Assembly: GCA_907165275.2 (NCBI GenBank)
Contig: OU015679.1
Span: forward strand, 1,426,001-1,490,000
Length of the DNA stretch: 64,000 nt
Reading direction: 5' to 3'
Source: Zygaena filipendulae
Taxonomy: Eukaryota > Arthropoda > Insecta > Lepidoptera > Zygaenidae
The notes below the pieces were generated by a model. The model searched no databases. It worked only from the letters and a program-made list of their open reading frames with translations, and was not told the DNA's origin. Of this stretch, positions 17,237-26,068 are shown one piece after another. The translations under genes and the position numbers were made by a program. Within the stretch, counting starts at the first letter, position 1, and every line of letters begins with the position of its first letter.

Positions 17237-19651
17237 ATGGCGGGCAGGGCTCCTTCTCGCGACCCGCGTCTAACGCGGGAAGCGCCTCCCCCTCGCGTCG
17301 GCGATCACCCGCCGTCGCGCTCCGCGGCGACCCAGCCCGGGGGAAAGCGGCCGACGACTCAGTCGACCGCACGCACCCCCGAGCTGGTGTCTGCTCATAC
17401 GGGCGCCACCGCGGCCCCGTCGTCCGCCCCGCGCGCTGCGGCGGCCAGGAGCGCAGGGCACAGCATGCCCCCGCCCGTGACCGCCGCGCCGCGCCCAGTG
17501 CGGCCCGCCTTCCCGGGTGCTACCTCGCCCGGAACGGCAGCCCCCTCACCTGGGGGCAGCGCGGTGCGGCCGGCGAAACCTAGTTCGCCGACCCCGCGCC
17601 CCGCTGCACCCAGGCCAAGGGCAACACCGCCCTCCCGCTCCGCGCCCTCATCTCCTACGAGGGCCGGCTCGGAGCTCGGGCGATCGGTCCCCCCGCCGGT
17701 GCGCGCCCGCACCACGGAGGGGCCCAAGGAGCGTGGCTCCTCGCGCGCCGCCGAGACGACGGCGCACCCGGGGCCGGGGGCATCTAAGCATCCCCCCACC
17801 CCCGAAGCAGACGCCGGATCGGCGACGCCCGTGCGCACAAGCCGCGCGCCCACGGCCGCATTGCTGCCCCCCCCGGACCAATTACCTCTCCATCACCCGG
17901 AGATGTCCCCAAACGCCCACCTGGAGGTGGATATGCTCATCACCTCCAGGCTGAAGCAAACGGGGCTCCTCTCCGGGGAGATGATGGAGGTGATGGCGCG
18001 CACGCTCCGCGAGCGCAGGCGCGCCTTGCTCGGCTCGCAAGAGAGCCTGGCCGGTAGGACTGCAGAGGAGGAGTTCCATGTGCAACTCGCGCGTAAGGCC
18101 CCTCTGCACCTACCGGCACTGGAAACCCCCCCTGCGGGGGCCGTACGCAGGCTGCGCGTCCCCGACTCCTCCGACGATGAGGAGCCGGGCAAGCGAGCCT
18201 GCCACAACCTGTCGCCCCCAGAGGGCGCTCTAAGCCTCCCCTCCCCCAGGCCGCAACGCGAACCACGGGCACGCCCATGCGCGACTGCCAGGCCGGGGAG
18301 CCCGCGGGACTCCCCCATGAGCCCCACGGGGATGGAGAGCAGCCCAGAACCGGCTGCTCCCGTTACAATCACCACCTTTGCTGATGTTGTGCGGGCGGCG
18401 TCCCCGCCGGCGCCTGCTGCTGCGCCGACGGACGCTCAGCCCGCCGTTCCAGCCGCGCCTGCCGGCGACGGCGCGGGAGCGGCGCGCAAGGGGGACAAGC
18501 GCAGGAGCGCCTACCCCCCCCTAGTCGTGGAGAACTTGCCCGACTGGGCGCGCCACTTCCGCGTCCTCAAGGACAAACTAGGGCGGGCCCCCAGCGCACG
18601 CCCATATGGAAAGGGCGTGCGCTTCATTCCCAAAGACGAGCAGGAATACCGTCTGGTCCAGCGTTATCTAACGGCGCTGGAGAAAGAGGACCGGACGGTT
18701 TCCTGGTTCGCGTATTCCCTCCCGGCGGATCAGAGCCTCAAGGTAGCCATTAGGGGGCTGCCAATTGACACTGATCCGTCGGAGATCACAAAGGAGCTCG
18801 TAGCGATGGGCTACGAGCCGGAATACGTCCGCCCTATACGCGCCCGCGCCGGCAGGCCCGGCTGCATATATTACGCCCAGTTACGCCGCACCCCGAATCT
18901 CACCCCGGGCATATACGACGTCACAGAGATGCTGTGTATGCCCGGGATCAAAATCGACGCCTGGCGGGGCAAGCGCGGACCCGCGCAATGCCACCGGTGT
19001 CAGCAGTTCCGGCACTCGTCGTTCGGCTGCCACCGGAGGCTCGCGTGCGTCCGCTGCGGCGAGGAGCACGCCGCTGCCGACTGCCCCCGCCCCAAAGAGG
19101 AGCCCCCCACCTGCGTCAACTGCGGGGGGGCACACCCGGCCAACAGGGCGTCGTGCCCTGTCTTCAAAAGAGAAGCAAGAAATAAAAAGGCAGGCACGGT
19201 CGCCCTGTCTACCGGCCATCCTGTCGCCCCGCAAGTGGCGCAGGTGGCAGTGGAAGCCGGCGCCACCACCTTGATGGCGCCAGCAAACACCCCGAAGCGG
19301 CGTGCTCCGGGTGCGGCGGCCCCTCCTTCCTCTTCCGGCGTGAAGAGGAAGAGAAAGAGGGGTAAAAAGAAGAAGAAGGGGAGCGAGGAGGGGGCTGCTT
19401 CAGAGCCCCCGGCGGTGCCCACTGGTCCGGCCACCGTCCCTCCCCAGCCCTCATCGGCAGCAGCTCTTCCCGCTGCCCGCAAGCCCGGCGCTTCCAAGCC
19501 CCGGACTCCGGGAGCGGGTAAGAGCAACAAGCTCGTCGCCATCGAGATGGTGATCGGCGTCCTCCAAGATGTGCTGGTGGCCATCAGGGACGACGCCGAC
19601 CCCATCCAGGTCATCCTGAGCGGGATGTCCCGCATCCTGCAGCAGGTGTGA
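17237..19651 (+). CDS. ORF1: Jockey 1 ORF1, Gag-like nucleic-acid-binding protein
   Basis: 804 residues from ATG 17237. Residues 1 to ~215 are Pro/Ala/Arg-rich and probably disordered. Residues ~425-560 form the PRE_C2HC-type domain usual in Jockey-clade ORF1 (ENLPDWARHF, VAIRGLPIDTDPSEI). Three Cys/His knuckles follow at ~583-640 (CHRCQQFRHSSFGC, CVRCGEEHAAADC, CVNCGGAHPANRASC). A Lys/Arg block (KRKRKRGKKKKK) lies near 700. The protein should bind the element RNA and package it into RNP. The stop overlaps the ORF2 frame by four bases. GC content is far above the flanking DNA, as in the other Jockeys here. Confidence 0.9.
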   Translation: MAGRAPSRDPRLTREAPPPRVGDHPPSRSAATQPGGKRPTTQSTARTPELVSAHTGATAAPSSAPRAAAARSAGHSMPPPVTAAPRPVRPAFPGATSPGTAAPSPGGSAVRPAKPSSPTPRPAAPRPRATPPSRSAPSSPTRAGSELGRSVPPPVRARTTEGPKERGSSRAAETTAHPGPGASKHPPTPEADAGSATPVRTSRAPTAALLPPPDQLPLHHPEMSPNAHLEVDMLITSRLKQTGLLSGEMMEVMARTLRERRRALLGSQESLAGRTAEEEFHVQLARKAPLHLPALETPPAGAVRRLRVPDSSDDEEPGKRACHNLSPPEGALSLPSPRPQREPRARPCATARPGSPRDSPMSPTGMESSPEPAAPVTITTFADVVRAASPPAPAAAPTDAQPAVPAAPAGDGAGAARKGDKRRSAYPPLVVENLPDWARHFRVLKDKLGRAPSARPYGKGVRFIPKDEQEYRLVQRYLTALEKEDRTVSWFAYSLPADQSLKVAIRGLPIDTDPSEITKELVAMGYEPEYVRPIRARAGRPGCIYYAQLRRTPNLTPGIYDVTEMLCMPGIKIDAWRGKRGPAQCHRCQQFRHSSFGCHRRLACVRCGEEHAAADCPRPKEEPPTCVNCGGAHPANRASCPVFKREARNKKAGTVALSTGHPVAPQVAQVAVEAGATTLMAPANTPKRRAPGAAAPPSSSGVKRKRKRGKKKKKGSEEGAASEPPAVPTGPATVPPQPSSAAALPAARKPGASKPRTPGAGKSNKLVAIEMVIGVLQDVLVAIRDDADPIQVILSGMSRILQQV

Positions 19652-22332
19652 CTTCGCTCAGGATGATCTACTGGAACGCCAACGGTCTTCGGGGCAGAAC
19701 ATCCGTCCTGAAGACCGTTCTGCGTGACCAGCAGATCGACGTGGCGTTGGTCTGCGAGACTCTCCTAAGGCCGACGACTAATCTAACAGTCGCCGGCTAC
19801 CATGTCTATCGCCAGGACGACATCAGCCCCCACGGCCAAGCCTATAGAGGGCTGGCAGTGTTAGTCAAGCGAGGAGTCGTTCATCAACGAGTTCCCGCCG
19901 TGCAGCTCTCGGCGCTCAGAGCTCTGGGCGTCGAGCTTTGCATCGCCGGCAACCCAACGCGGCTATACTGCGTGTATAAGCCGCCGCACGCAAGGTTCCA
20001 GCCGGGCGACATGCTCGCCCTGCTGGAATCAAACCTCCCCACCGCCGTTGCCGGCGACTTCAATTGCAAGCACACGGCGTGGAACTCGACCCTCGACTGC
20101 CCGAACGGCAGACGACTCCTCCGCGACGCCGAGGCCCACGGCTACGAGGTCGAAGGGCCGGAAACTCCTACGCATTATCCGGCCCAGACGTCGCATCAAC
20201 CTGACGTCATCGACCTCATAGCCCACCGTGGGCTCCCCTGCCGGCCCTCTATAGAGGCCCTTCCCGAGGACATGGGCTCTGACCATGTCCCGGTCCTGGT
20301 CGTCCTGGCGAACATGCCACAGAGAGTCTCGCCACCAACGCCACGCCGATCGATAGACTGGAGAAGCTTCTCCAGCTCGATGGCGACGAGCACCCCCTCG
20401 AGGCCCCTCGTCTCTCCGGGGGACGTTGAGCTCCTAGCTTCGGACATCACCGCCTGTGTTCAAGGCGCCCTTAACACCTCCTCGCGCACCATGCCGACGG
20501 GGGGCAGGTTGCCCCCGCTCCCCGCCGACATCAGGAACATGATCAGCGAGAAGAGGCGCCTGCGCAGGCGGTGGCAGCAATGTCGCTGCCCTCGGATGAA
20601 GACGGAGCTCAACGCCCTCACGGACAAGATCAAGGATGCCCTGAGGGAGCAAGAAGCCGACGCATGGGAGAGGCGCATTGAGGCGGCAAGCGAGGACTGG
20701 ACCAGTGTCCATCGCCTCTGCCGCCAACTCTCTGGCGCCCGGCCCCCGATCAGACCGCTCACAGCGGACGACGGTACGCTGAGGTACCGCGCAGAAGACC
20801 GCGCGAAGATCCTCGCCGACCATCTCGAACGCCAGTTCCGCCCGAATCCCACCGACGATGTGGAGCACGTCGCAGCAGTGGAAGCCCAGCTTCGGGAGTA
20901 TTTCGCAGCGCCGATAGCGCCGGAGGAGGACCCAATCGTGTTCTCCCCCGGTGAGGTGCAGCGGATGACCCGAAAACTGAAGCCGCGTAAGGCCCCGGGC
21001 GCAGACGGTATCACTAATGCAGCGCTGCGTCACCTGCCGTTTCGCTCCATAGCGGCGGTGACGCGCCTGTATAACGGTATCCTGCGCACGGGGCACTATC
21101 CCACCGTGTGGAAAACCGGCAGGGTCATCATGCTGCCCAAACCGGGGAAGAATGTCGCTCTCCCCGGCAGCTATCGGCCCATTACGCTGCTGCCTACGCT
21201 CTCGAAGCTGTTCGAGCTGCTACTGCTGCGACGTATGTCTCCGCACATCGCTCCCAGGAGGGAGCAGTTTGGGTTCCGGGCGGAACACTCCACCACTCTC
21301 CAGTTGTCGAGGGTGATTCAGCACATGACGGTGGCCCTCAATGAGAGGGCGACCACCGTCGCTGTCCTCCTCGACATGGAGAAGGCGTTCGATAGGGTCT
21401 GGCATGAGGGTCTTCTGCTGAAGCTATCGTCGTCCGCGCTTCCCCGGCGTATAGTCCGGGTGGTGGCGTCCTTTTTATCCGACCGTCGCTTCTGTGTGGC
21501 GGTCGAGGACGTCACCTCAACCGAGCGTCTGATCGGGGCCGGCGTGCCGCAGGGCAGCTGCCTCTCCCCGGCCTGTTACTCCCGATACACCGACGACATC
21601 CCAGTGGGGGATGGGGTCGAGTTGGCTCTGTACGCCGATGACGCGGCGTACTACACCACAAATAAAAACCAGAAGTACGCCGCGCTCCGGCTGCAGCGTA
21701 CGCTAGACCTCCTCCCCGACTGGCTCTCCAAGTGGAGACTGTCGGTCAATGTCGGGAAGACACAGGCCATATGCGTCGGCACTAAACTACGCCCACCGCC
21801 ACCTCTTCGCCTCTACGGACAGGACATAGCGTGGTCCTCTCAGGTGAAGTACCTGGGGGTCACGCTGGATCGTCGGCTCACGTTGAGGCCTCACGTGAGA
21901 AACGTCATCGCGAGCGCTCGCGTCGCGCGGTATCAGCTGCGCAGCGTGCTCGGCTCTCGGCTCCCTCTGAGGGTAAAAGTCGGGGTCTACAAGACCTACA
22001 TTAGGCCCCGACTCACCTACGCCGCTCCGGCATGGTACGCACTGCCATGTGCGTCCCTGCGCGCGAGCTTGGACTCACAACAAGCCATGGCACTGCGTGC
22101 CGCTGCCGGAGCTCCGCGCTATGTGCGGAACGCGGTCATCCAGAGGGACCTGAGAGTCGAGCCGCTGGACGAGTTCGTCCAGCGGCTTACCTCTCGGATG
22201 TTCGAGCGGGCGGACGCGTCGGACCACGAGCACATCCGTGGTCTGGCCCCCCTCCACGCCCGTCCACCCGAGGGGAAGCGATACCCGCGCGAGCTTATCG
22301 CTCGCGATGACGTGCCAACGCTGCCCATCTAG
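19648..22332 (+). CDS. ORF2: Jockey 1 ORF2, endonuclease-reverse transcriptase
   Basis: 894 codons. The N-terminal AP-like endonuclease shows YWNANGL, GDFNCKHTAWNS (~136-147) and GSDHVPVLVV (~209). The reverse transcriptase shows KAPGADGITN, the LLDMEKAFDRVW motif A (~573), GVPQGSCLSP motif B and YADD (~661). The C-terminal part has RPRLTYAAPAW and a Cys-poor thumb-like tail. No RNase H is present, as is usual for Jockey. The protein nicks target DNA and primes reverse transcription there. The frame overlaps the end of ORF1 (GTGA) in the -1 frame. The first ATG is at 19663, so translation probably depends on reinitiation, a non-AUG start or frameshifting. Confidence 0.9.
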   Translation: MTSLRMIYWNANGLRGRTSVLKTVLRDQQIDVALVCETLLRPTTNLTVAGYHVYRQDDISPHGQAYRGLAVLVKRGVVHQRVPAVQLSALRALGVELCIAGNPTRLYCVYKPPHARFQPGDMLALLESNLPTAVAGDFNCKHTAWNSTLDCPNGRRLLRDAEAHGYEVEGPETPTHYPAQTSHQPDVIDLIAHRGLPCRPSIEALPEDMGSDHVPVLVVLANMPQRVSPPTPRRSIDWRSFSSSMATSTPSRPLVSPGDVELLASDITACVQGALNTSSRTMPTGGRLPPLPADIRNMISEKRRLRRRWQQCRCPRMKTELNALTDKIKDALREQEADAWERRIEAASEDWTSVHRLCRQLSGARPPIRPLTADDGTLRYRAEDRAKILADHLERQFRPNPTDDVEHVAAVEAQLREYFAAPIAPEEDPIVFSPGEVQRMTRKLKPRKAPGADGITNAALRHLPFRSIAAVTRLYNGILRTGHYPTVWKTGRVIMLPKPGKNVALPGSYRPITLLPTLSKLFELLLLRRMSPHIAPRREQFGFRAEHSTTLQLSRVIQHMTVALNERATTVAVLLDMEKAFDRVWHEGLLLKLSSSALPRRIVRVVASFLSDRRFCVAVEDVTSTERLIGAGVPQGSCLSPACYSRYTDDIPVGDGVELALYADDAAYYTTNKNQKYAALRLQRTLDLLPDWLSKWRLSVNVGKTQAICVGTKLRPPPPLRLYGQDIAWSSQVKYLGVTLDRRLTLRPHVRNVIASARVARYQLRSVLGSRLPLRVKVGVYKTYIRPRLTYAAPAWYALPCASLRASLDSQQAMALRAAAGAPRYVRNAVIQRDLRVEPLDEFVQRLTSRMFERADASDHEHIRGLAPLHARPPEGKRYPRELIARDDVPTLPI

Positions 22333-22531
22333 CTTGGCTGACGGAGCCTAGACGCCGCCCCGACGGGCGGCGCCGGCTCCGCCCCGACGATCCACGCGGT
22401 CTGCGGACCGCCCCCCAGTTCCTGTCCGTAGTGGCGGATAGCGTGGGATCGCCCACTGCAGGGGGCTCTGCCCCGACGCAGATACCTCTGCTGCCTCCCC
22501 TTCGGGGAGGCAGCAAGAGAAGGCTTCGAGC
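22333..22531 (+). other. Jockey 1 3' UTR with three stem-loops
   Basis: After the ORF2 stop come GACGCCGCCC.../GGGCGGCG, then GCGGTCT.../GGACCGC, then a perfect 12-bp stem TGCTGCCTCCCC (22489-22500) with a TTC loop and its complement to 22515. All four Jockeys keep the same order. These are plausible recognition structures for the reverse transcriptase. Confidence 0.6.
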
Positions 22532-23097
22532 GGCCGCGCGTCTCGCGCCGGCCCGCGAATCGTGGATGTTGGTGTGGTGCCATACAGGAGTCTCCGACCG
22601 AGTAGTTCCATGGTGCTTGATGGTGTACAACAGCGTCGCAAGATCCAGGCGATTAAAAACGGCTCTTTTCAGGGCCACTCTTTCCATTTTGATGTACTGC
22701 CTGATCTTGCTTGCGTAGTTACTTCAGTGAGTGTGACCCAGGAACGTGACGTCGCTTGACTGTTCCTTCGAATCTCCAGCGAGGTCGTCTTTTTCAAGAT
22801 TGCTCCTCGCACTTTCCTCTGTCTGGAATTCGTTGGAATTGAGTCAGCTAGGCAATAAAGAATAACATAACAAATTGTCCGTGTCCTGTTTCTTTCTTGT
22901 GATTTGATAATAAGGTGATTCCACTGTGTATGTTATTTCTCTCTTGCTCCTTCAACCTTCCTGATCCTTAATCCAATTCCCCGGTAAAGGTATGTTACGT
23001 ACACGGTTTGGTAATGGTAGGTACATGGAGGTAAACCGCTGTGAAGTATGTAAGTATTTTCGTAAGTATTTCTGTGCTCATGTGCAAGGTGTGCACA

Positions 23098-23110
23098 GTA
23101 TCCCCCTTCA
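23098..23110 (-). promoter_or_regulatory. gypsy 1 polypurine tract
   Basis: Minus-strand GAAGGGGGATAC lies directly before the 3' LTR start (TGTGCACACC). This is the expected place and composition for the plus-strand primer. The same sequence precedes the gypsy 2 LTR fragment at 51788. Confidence 0.65.
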
Positions 23111-23644
23111 AGCAAAGCGTACGGTTTTCTTCACGACTCGGACTGGCTACCCATCCACCGCTGACTACACTTCGGAGCTGCAAGCTGATCCTGATCCTGC
23201 TGCCGCTGCTGTTGCTGTGTCCTGCGACGTGTTCGTGCTCTGTTCCGGCTCCCGGCTCTCTCCAACGCGGTCTCGGCGGCGTAATTTCTGGTTTACGCCC
23301 CCCGAGCCGCGTCCGTCTTCCGCGCACGGCTTCGTGCAGTGCTGCGCGCGATACCAGGGAGCGGCAACTGAGTTTGCTAACCGTGGTATCGTCGCAGCGG
23401 TGCTGTACGGCGCTGCGGGCGGGAGCGGCAGGAAGGTCGCGGCCTTCTGTGGCCTCTCGGTCGAGCCTGCGGCCTAGGGGAGACGCAAACCAGCGGCCGG
23501 CGCGCACCGCTTCGGATCAAATGTCCGTAGCGGGGCGCTGTTAGGTGCTGGCGTGCGTCTTCCCTACTCGGAGCGCACTGTGGGCGGGTCCCAACCCCCC
23601 CTCCCCCTCGCGTTGACCCTGTCGGCCATCCCGCACCTAAGCGG

Positions 23645-26068
23645 ATGGCGGGCAGGGCTCCGTCACGCGACCCGCGTTTAACGCGGGAAGCGCCTCCCCC
23701 TCGCGACGGCGACCACCCGCCGTCGCGCTCCGCGGCGACCCAGCCCGGGGGCAAGCGGCCGGCGACTCAGTCGACCGCACACACCCCCGAACTGGTGTCT
23801 GCTCAAACGGGTGCCACCGCGGCCTCGTCTCCTGCCCCGCGCGCCGCGGCGGCCAGGGGCACAGGGCACAGTTTGCCCCCGCCCATGACCGTCGCGTCGC
23901 GTCCGGCGCAGCCCGCCTTCCCGGGCGCCATCTCACCCGGAACGGCCCCCCCCTCGCCTGGGGACAGCGCGTCGCGACCGGCGAAACATAGCTCGCCGGC
24001 CCCGCGCCCCGCTGCCCCCAAGTCAAAGGCAGCTCCGCCCCCCCGCTCCGCGCCCTCATCCCCTACGAGGGCCGGACCGGAGTCCGGGCGACCGACCCCC
24101 TCGCCGGTGCGTGCCCGCACCTCGGAGGGGCTCAAGGAGCGTGGCCCCCCGCGCGCCGCCGAGTCGGCGGCGCCTCGGGGGCTGGGGGCATCTAAGTATC
24201 CCCCCACCCCTGTAACAACCGCCGGCTTGGCGACGCTCGCGCACACCAGCCGCGCGCCCGCGGCCGAAATGCCGCCCCCCCCGGAACAACTACCACTCCA
24301 TCACCCGGAGATGTCCCCGAATGCCCACCTGGAGGTCGACATGCTCATCACCTCCAGGCTGAAGCAAACGGGGCTCCTATCCGGGGAGATGATGGAGGCG
24401 ATGGCGCGCACGCTCCGCGAGCGCAGGCGCGCCCTCCACGGCTCCTCCGAGAGCCTGGCCGGTAGGACCGCAGAGGAGGAGTTCCACGTGCAACTCGCAC
24501 GAAAGGCTCCTCTGCACCTACCGGCATTGGAAACCCCCCCTGCTGGGGCCGTACGTAGGCTGCGCGTCCCTGACTCCTCCGACGATGAGGAGCCGGGCAA
24601 ACGAACGTGCCATAACATATCGCCCCCAGGGGGTGTGTCGTCCCTCCCGCTTCCCAGGCCGCAGCGCGAACAGCGGACGCGTCCGCGCGCGCTCTCCGGG
24701 CCAGAGAGCCCACTAAGGGACTCCCCAATGAGCCCCACAGAACCCGACGCCAGCTCAGGCGGGGCCCCCCACCCACGGCAAACATTCGCCGACGCCGTGC
24801 GGGCTGCGTCCCCACCAGCGCCCGTTGCTGCGCTGATGGACGCACAGCCCACCGTTCCAGCCGCTCCAGCCGCACCTGCCGGCGACGGCGCAGGGGCGGC
24901 GCGAAAGGGGGACAAGCGCAGGAGCGCCTACCCCCCCCTGGTCGTGGAAAACCTACCCGACTGGGCGCGCCACTTCCGCGCCCTAAAGGACAAATTGGGG
25001 CGGAATCCTAGCGCACGCCCATATGGCAAGGGCGTGCGTTTTATCCCAAAGGACGAATCAGAATACCGTCTGGTCCAGCGCTATCTAACGGCGCTGGAAA
25101 AAGAAGACCGGACGGTATCCTGGTTCGCGTACTCCCTTCCGGCGGATCAGAGTGTCAAGGTAGCAATAAGGGGGCTACCGATCGACACCGATCCGTCGGA
25201 AATTACCCAGGAGCTCGTAGCCATGGGCTACGAGCCGGAGTACGTCCGCCCCATTCGCGCCCGCGCCGGCAGGCCCGGCTGCATATATTACGCCCAGCTG
25301 CGCCGCACCCCGAACCTTACCCCGGGCATATACAACGTCACAGAGATGCTGTGTATGCCCGGGATCAAAATCGACGCCTGGCGGGGCAAGCGCGGGCCCG
25401 CGCAATGCCACCGGTGTCAGCAGTTCCGACACTCGTCGTTCGGTTGCCACCGGAGGCTCGCGTGCGTCCGCTGCGGCGAGGAGCACGCCGCTGCCGACTG
25501 CCCCCGTCCCAAGGAGGAGCCCCCCACCTGCGTCAACTGCGGGGGGGCACACCCGGCCAACAGGGCGTCGTGCCCTGTCTTCAAGAGAGAAGCCCGAAAT
25601 AAAAAGGCAGGCACGGTCGCCCTGTCCACCGGCCGACCTGTCGCCCCGCAAGTGGCGCAGGTGGCAGCGGAAGCCGGCGCCAACACTCTGATGGCGCCTG
25701 CGAACATCCCGAAGCGGCGTGCTCCGGGTGCGGCGGCCCCTCCTTCCTCTTCCGGCGTGAAGAAGAAGAGAAAGAGGGGCAAGAAGAAGAAGAAGGGGAG
25801 CAGGGAGGGGGCTGCTTCAGAGCCCCCGGCGGTGCCCACTGGTCCGGCCACCGCTCCTCCCCAACCCTCAACTGCAACGGCTCTCCCCGCTGCCCGCAGG
25901 CCCGGCGCTTCTAAGCCCCGGACCCCGGGAGCGGGCAAGAGCAATAAGCTCGTCGCCATCGAGATGGTGATCGGCGTCCTCCAAGATGTGCTGGTGGCCA
26001 TCAGGGACGACGCCGACCCCATCCAGGTCATCCTGAGCGGGATGTCCCGCATCCTGCAGCAGGTGTGA
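23645..26068 (+). CDS. ORF1: Jockey 2 ORF1, Gag-like protein
   Basis: 807 residues from ATG 23645. The layout is as in Jockey 1: disordered Pro/Arg-rich N-terminus, PRE_C2HC-type domain (ENLPDWARHFRALK), three Cys/His knuckles and a KKKRKRGKKKKK block. It differs from Jockey 1 mainly in the N-terminal third (for example SRPAKHSSPAPRP and PRGLGASKYPP), which defines subfamily B together with Jockey 3. It is open throughout. The stop overlaps the ORF2 frame by four bases. Confidence 0.9.
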   Translation: MAGRAPSRDPRLTREAPPPRDGDHPPSRSAATQPGGKRPATQSTAHTPELVSAQTGATAASSPAPRAAAARGTGHSLPPPMTVASRPAQPAFPGAISPGTAPPSPGDSASRPAKHSSPAPRPAAPKSKAAPPPRSAPSSPTRAGPESGRPTPSPVRARTSEGLKERGPPRAAESAAPRGLGASKYPPTPVTTAGLATLAHTSRAPAAEMPPPPEQLPLHHPEMSPNAHLEVDMLITSRLKQTGLLSGEMMEAMARTLRERRRALHGSSESLAGRTAEEEFHVQLARKAPLHLPALETPPAGAVRRLRVPDSSDDEEPGKRTCHNISPPGGVSSLPLPRPQREQRTRPRALSGPESPLRDSPMSPTEPDASSGGAPHPRQTFADAVRAASPPAPVAALMDAQPTVPAAPAAPAGDGAGAARKGDKRRSAYPPLVVENLPDWARHFRALKDKLGRNPSARPYGKGVRFIPKDESEYRLVQRYLTALEKEDRTVSWFAYSLPADQSVKVAIRGLPIDTDPSEITQELVAMGYEPEYVRPIRARAGRPGCIYYAQLRRTPNLTPGIYNVTEMLCMPGIKIDAWRGKRGPAQCHRCQQFRHSSFGCHRRLACVRCGEEHAAADCPRPKEEPPTCVNCGGAHPANRASCPVFKREARNKKAGTVALSTGRPVAPQVAQVAAEAGANTLMAPANIPKRRAPGAAAPPSSSGVKKKRKRGKKKKKGSREGAASEPPAVPTGPATAPPQPSTATALPAARRPGASKPRTPGAGKSNKLVAIEMVIGVLQDVLVAIRDDADPIQVILSGMSRILQQV

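Larger units (their letters stand above)
16795..22531 (+). mobile_element. Jockey 1, full-length LINE (subfamily A)
   Basis: Inserted in the gypsy 3' LTR with a 10-bp target duplication GGCCGCGCGT (16785-16794 and 22532-22541). It starts GGATTGGCTACCGCTG, the same 5' end as Jockey 4. It has a 442-base 5' leader, ORF1, ORF2 and a GC-rich 3' UTR with stem-loops, and it ends GAGAAGGC plus a few untemplated bases. There is no poly(A) tail. Both ORFs are open, so it is structurally competent for retrotransposition. Confidence 0.9.
16421..23097 (-). repeat. gypsy 1 3' LTR, split by Jockey 1
   Basis: The LTR is present as 16421-16794 and 22532-23097. It begins (plus strand) TGTAGCGGAGG and ends GTGTGCACA. 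Relative to the 5' LTR it has a 13-base duplication (ATAGAAATCGTAC) and lacks about 10 bases after GCTAATTC. The GC-rich central part (16660-16790) is where Jockey 1 landed. Confidence 0.85.
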
